In this document: piece by piece, positions 19,083 through 20,357 of the stretch
Layout: the number at the start of each line of letters is the position of its first letter
How positions within the stretch are numbered: position 1 is the stretch's first letter
Assembly (NCBI GenBank): GCA_000969725.1
Contig: JXSR01S022486.1
From: Ophiothrix spiculata
Taxonomy: Eukaryota; Echinodermata; Ophiuroidea; Amphilepidida; Ophiotrichidae
Length of the DNA stretch: 20,357 bases
Direction: 5' to 3' (one strand)
The notes under the pieces: generated by a model
What the model was told of the DNA's origin: nothing
Seen by the model: only the letters and a program-made list of their open reading frames with translations
Database searches by the model: none
Program-made: the position numbers and the translations under genes

Positions 19083-20229
19083 ACCTAAACCTATCAATAA
19101 AAATTTGCCTCGTGACAAAATCTAATATAAATTTTAGAAGTGCGTTTAACATATAACCTACAATAAATAAATTCTGTCAATTTCAATGATATAGAAGAGA
19201 AAGACATCTATCTAATATTGATAAACTCAATTTACATTTGACATTGTTGTTGCACATTACAAACATGGAACTTTATTTTACATATTAAAACGGTAATAAT
19301 GGCATGCTATGAATATTTGATTTAAATATCAAATGAAATCATATAAATTCTAATTTCTACTCGGATTATCCAGTGTATAGGTTAATACATTTTTATTGTA
19401 ATTTCAAATAAGAAAAGATCATTTCTGTCAAATTTGTGGAAAGTAATAAATTAGTATTCTTGAAATAGGATAGATCGACATTGGTTTATTATATTAAAGA
19501 CTAGGAGAAGAAATATTATCATTAAGGTTTATTAAACCATTTGTTGGATGCATTATAGTAATTTCAGACAAAAAGAGTATTCCAATAGCATTTTTTGACA
19601 ACATGATAGCAATCTCAATTTATCATTATAGTATTGTGTTTATTAGATATATTGGTTCTTTTTTTATAAAATCTTATAAAATGTATCTTATTATAAAATG
19701 TTCTTTATTTCTTTACTAATTAAACAAAATGAGTAATATTAAAATGGTTTACTGAAAAGAGAGCTGATAGTTAAAATTGGGGTTAAACGCTTTTTAAAGG
19801 GGGCGATTGTTTTTTAAATGAATGCATCAATGCATGCATAATCTCTCAACTATATCTGAAGTATGGAAAGCTAATATTACTAGGAAGTGTAATTATGTAT
19901 GATTTATTGGTCTATTGTTACTATTTAATTTTAATATGGTCCTTTCTTCCTGGAAAATTAAAAACGTGTAACATTTGAATGACATATCAAATGGAAGCTT
20001 AGACTATGGAAAATCAAATACGCAATAAACTCAATTTTGAATGGTCAACTTTTAGCTTTTTTGGTAGGAGCAGTTCATATCAAATGTTATCAAATTTTCA
20101 TTAAACAGGTAAAGAGCAACAATGTTGAAAATTAATTTGTTTTGCAACGGATCTTAACTGCTGTGCCTCTATTTGTATATTGTGTTGCTTTTACTTTTCT
20201 ATGGTATATTTAGGTATTCAAACACGCCA

Positions 20230-20357
20230 CAGAGTTGTTCATCGCGAATCAACAACTCTGCATCCGATGCGTCTGCGTATTTTTATCACGCTCGGGTGGT
20301 GCCTCAGAGTTGTTCATCGCGAATCAACAACGATGCATCCATGCGTCTGCGTATTTT
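20230..20357 (+). repeat. 75-bp minisatellite with hairpin, truncated by window end
   Basis: CAGAGTTGTTCATCGCGAATC starts at 20230 and again at 20305, giving a 75-base period; the second unit is cut by the window edge. In the first unit CAGAGTTGTT and AACAACTCTG form a 10-bp stem around an 11-base loop with a CGCG centre. In the second unit the right arm has changed. The sequence is far more GC- and CpG-rich than its surroundings and abruptly ends copy E. Confidence 0.8.

Larger units (their letters stand above)
17695..20215 (+). repeat. Long dispersed repeat, copy E
   Basis: Begins with the section matching window bases 1-440 (AAACTTGACATTTCA, AGGAATCTGGTATGTTGG), continues through the core (18460-18592 and 19093-19750) and the section matching A 2340-2865 (TAGCTTTTTTGGTAGGAGC, GTTTTGCAACGGATC). 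It stops at the 75-bp minisatellite. It holds its own MITE and an internal 298-bp duplication. It provides the empty-site reference for the element in copy A. Confidence 0.85.

Noticed and set aside
1-20215. Copies A and E as terminal direct repeats (LTRs) of one giant element
   Set aside because: Three further copies of the same unit lie between them, one inverted; there is no internal gag/pol, primer binding site or polypurine tract, and copy E does not end at a defined terminus.

Overview
The window looks like AT-rich nuclear DNA from an animal, most likely a marine invertebrate. Reasons: non-coding DNA dominates, several nonautonomous transposons and long dispersed repeats are nested together, there are no bacterial-style operons, and the only convincing gene is a metazoan immunoglobulin-domain membrane receptor. 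TACATGTA-type words (around 9671, 11831, 16552) and the very low GC suggest a bivalve-like lophotrochozoan, but this is a guess and no marker gene fixes the phylum.

Gene content: one strong coding region, an apparently intronless gene on the minus strand (14558 to 13317). It encodes a 413-residue type I membrane protein with a signal peptide, two Ig domains, a stalk, one membrane span and a tail carrying two YxxL tyrosine motifs. A decayed transposase-like fragment lies inside a transposon just downstream of it. I found no tRNA, rRNA or CRISPR.

Repeat layout: most of the rest is built from one long non-coding repeat present in five diverged copies. A (+) is 1-4260, B (+) 5040-7240, C (-) 10797-8610, D (+) 15763-17300, E (+) 17695-20215. 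Four copies carry different mobile elements at different points, so the other copies serve as natural empty sites. A holds a TA-flanked element with ~235-bp inverted repeats (718-1752). B holds a TTAA-flanked piggyBac-like MITE (5099-5711). D holds an insertion with a perfect 67-bp inverted repeat and a 12-bp target duplication (16174-17052). E holds a 487-bp MITE (18596-19082). C has a private segment at 9575-10080.

Between the copies lie a second repeat family in two direct copies (7783-8276 and 11486-11999), a 220-bp tandem dimer (10824-11250), a second TA-flanked long-inverted-repeat element (12140-13187) next to the 3' end of the receptor gene, an exact 114-bp tandem duplication (7005-7234), a 42-bp tandem duplication (7563-7650), and a 75-bp GC-rich minisatellite that starts at the right edge (20230-20357).

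Interpretation: a repeat-driven, structurally unstable locus around a fast-evolving type of innate immune receptor gene. I see no multi-gene system. The less ordinary signals are the D-copy insertion (unclassified architecture, weak hammerhead-like motif), the receptor's tail and charged membrane segment, and the five-copy array as a record of insertions.
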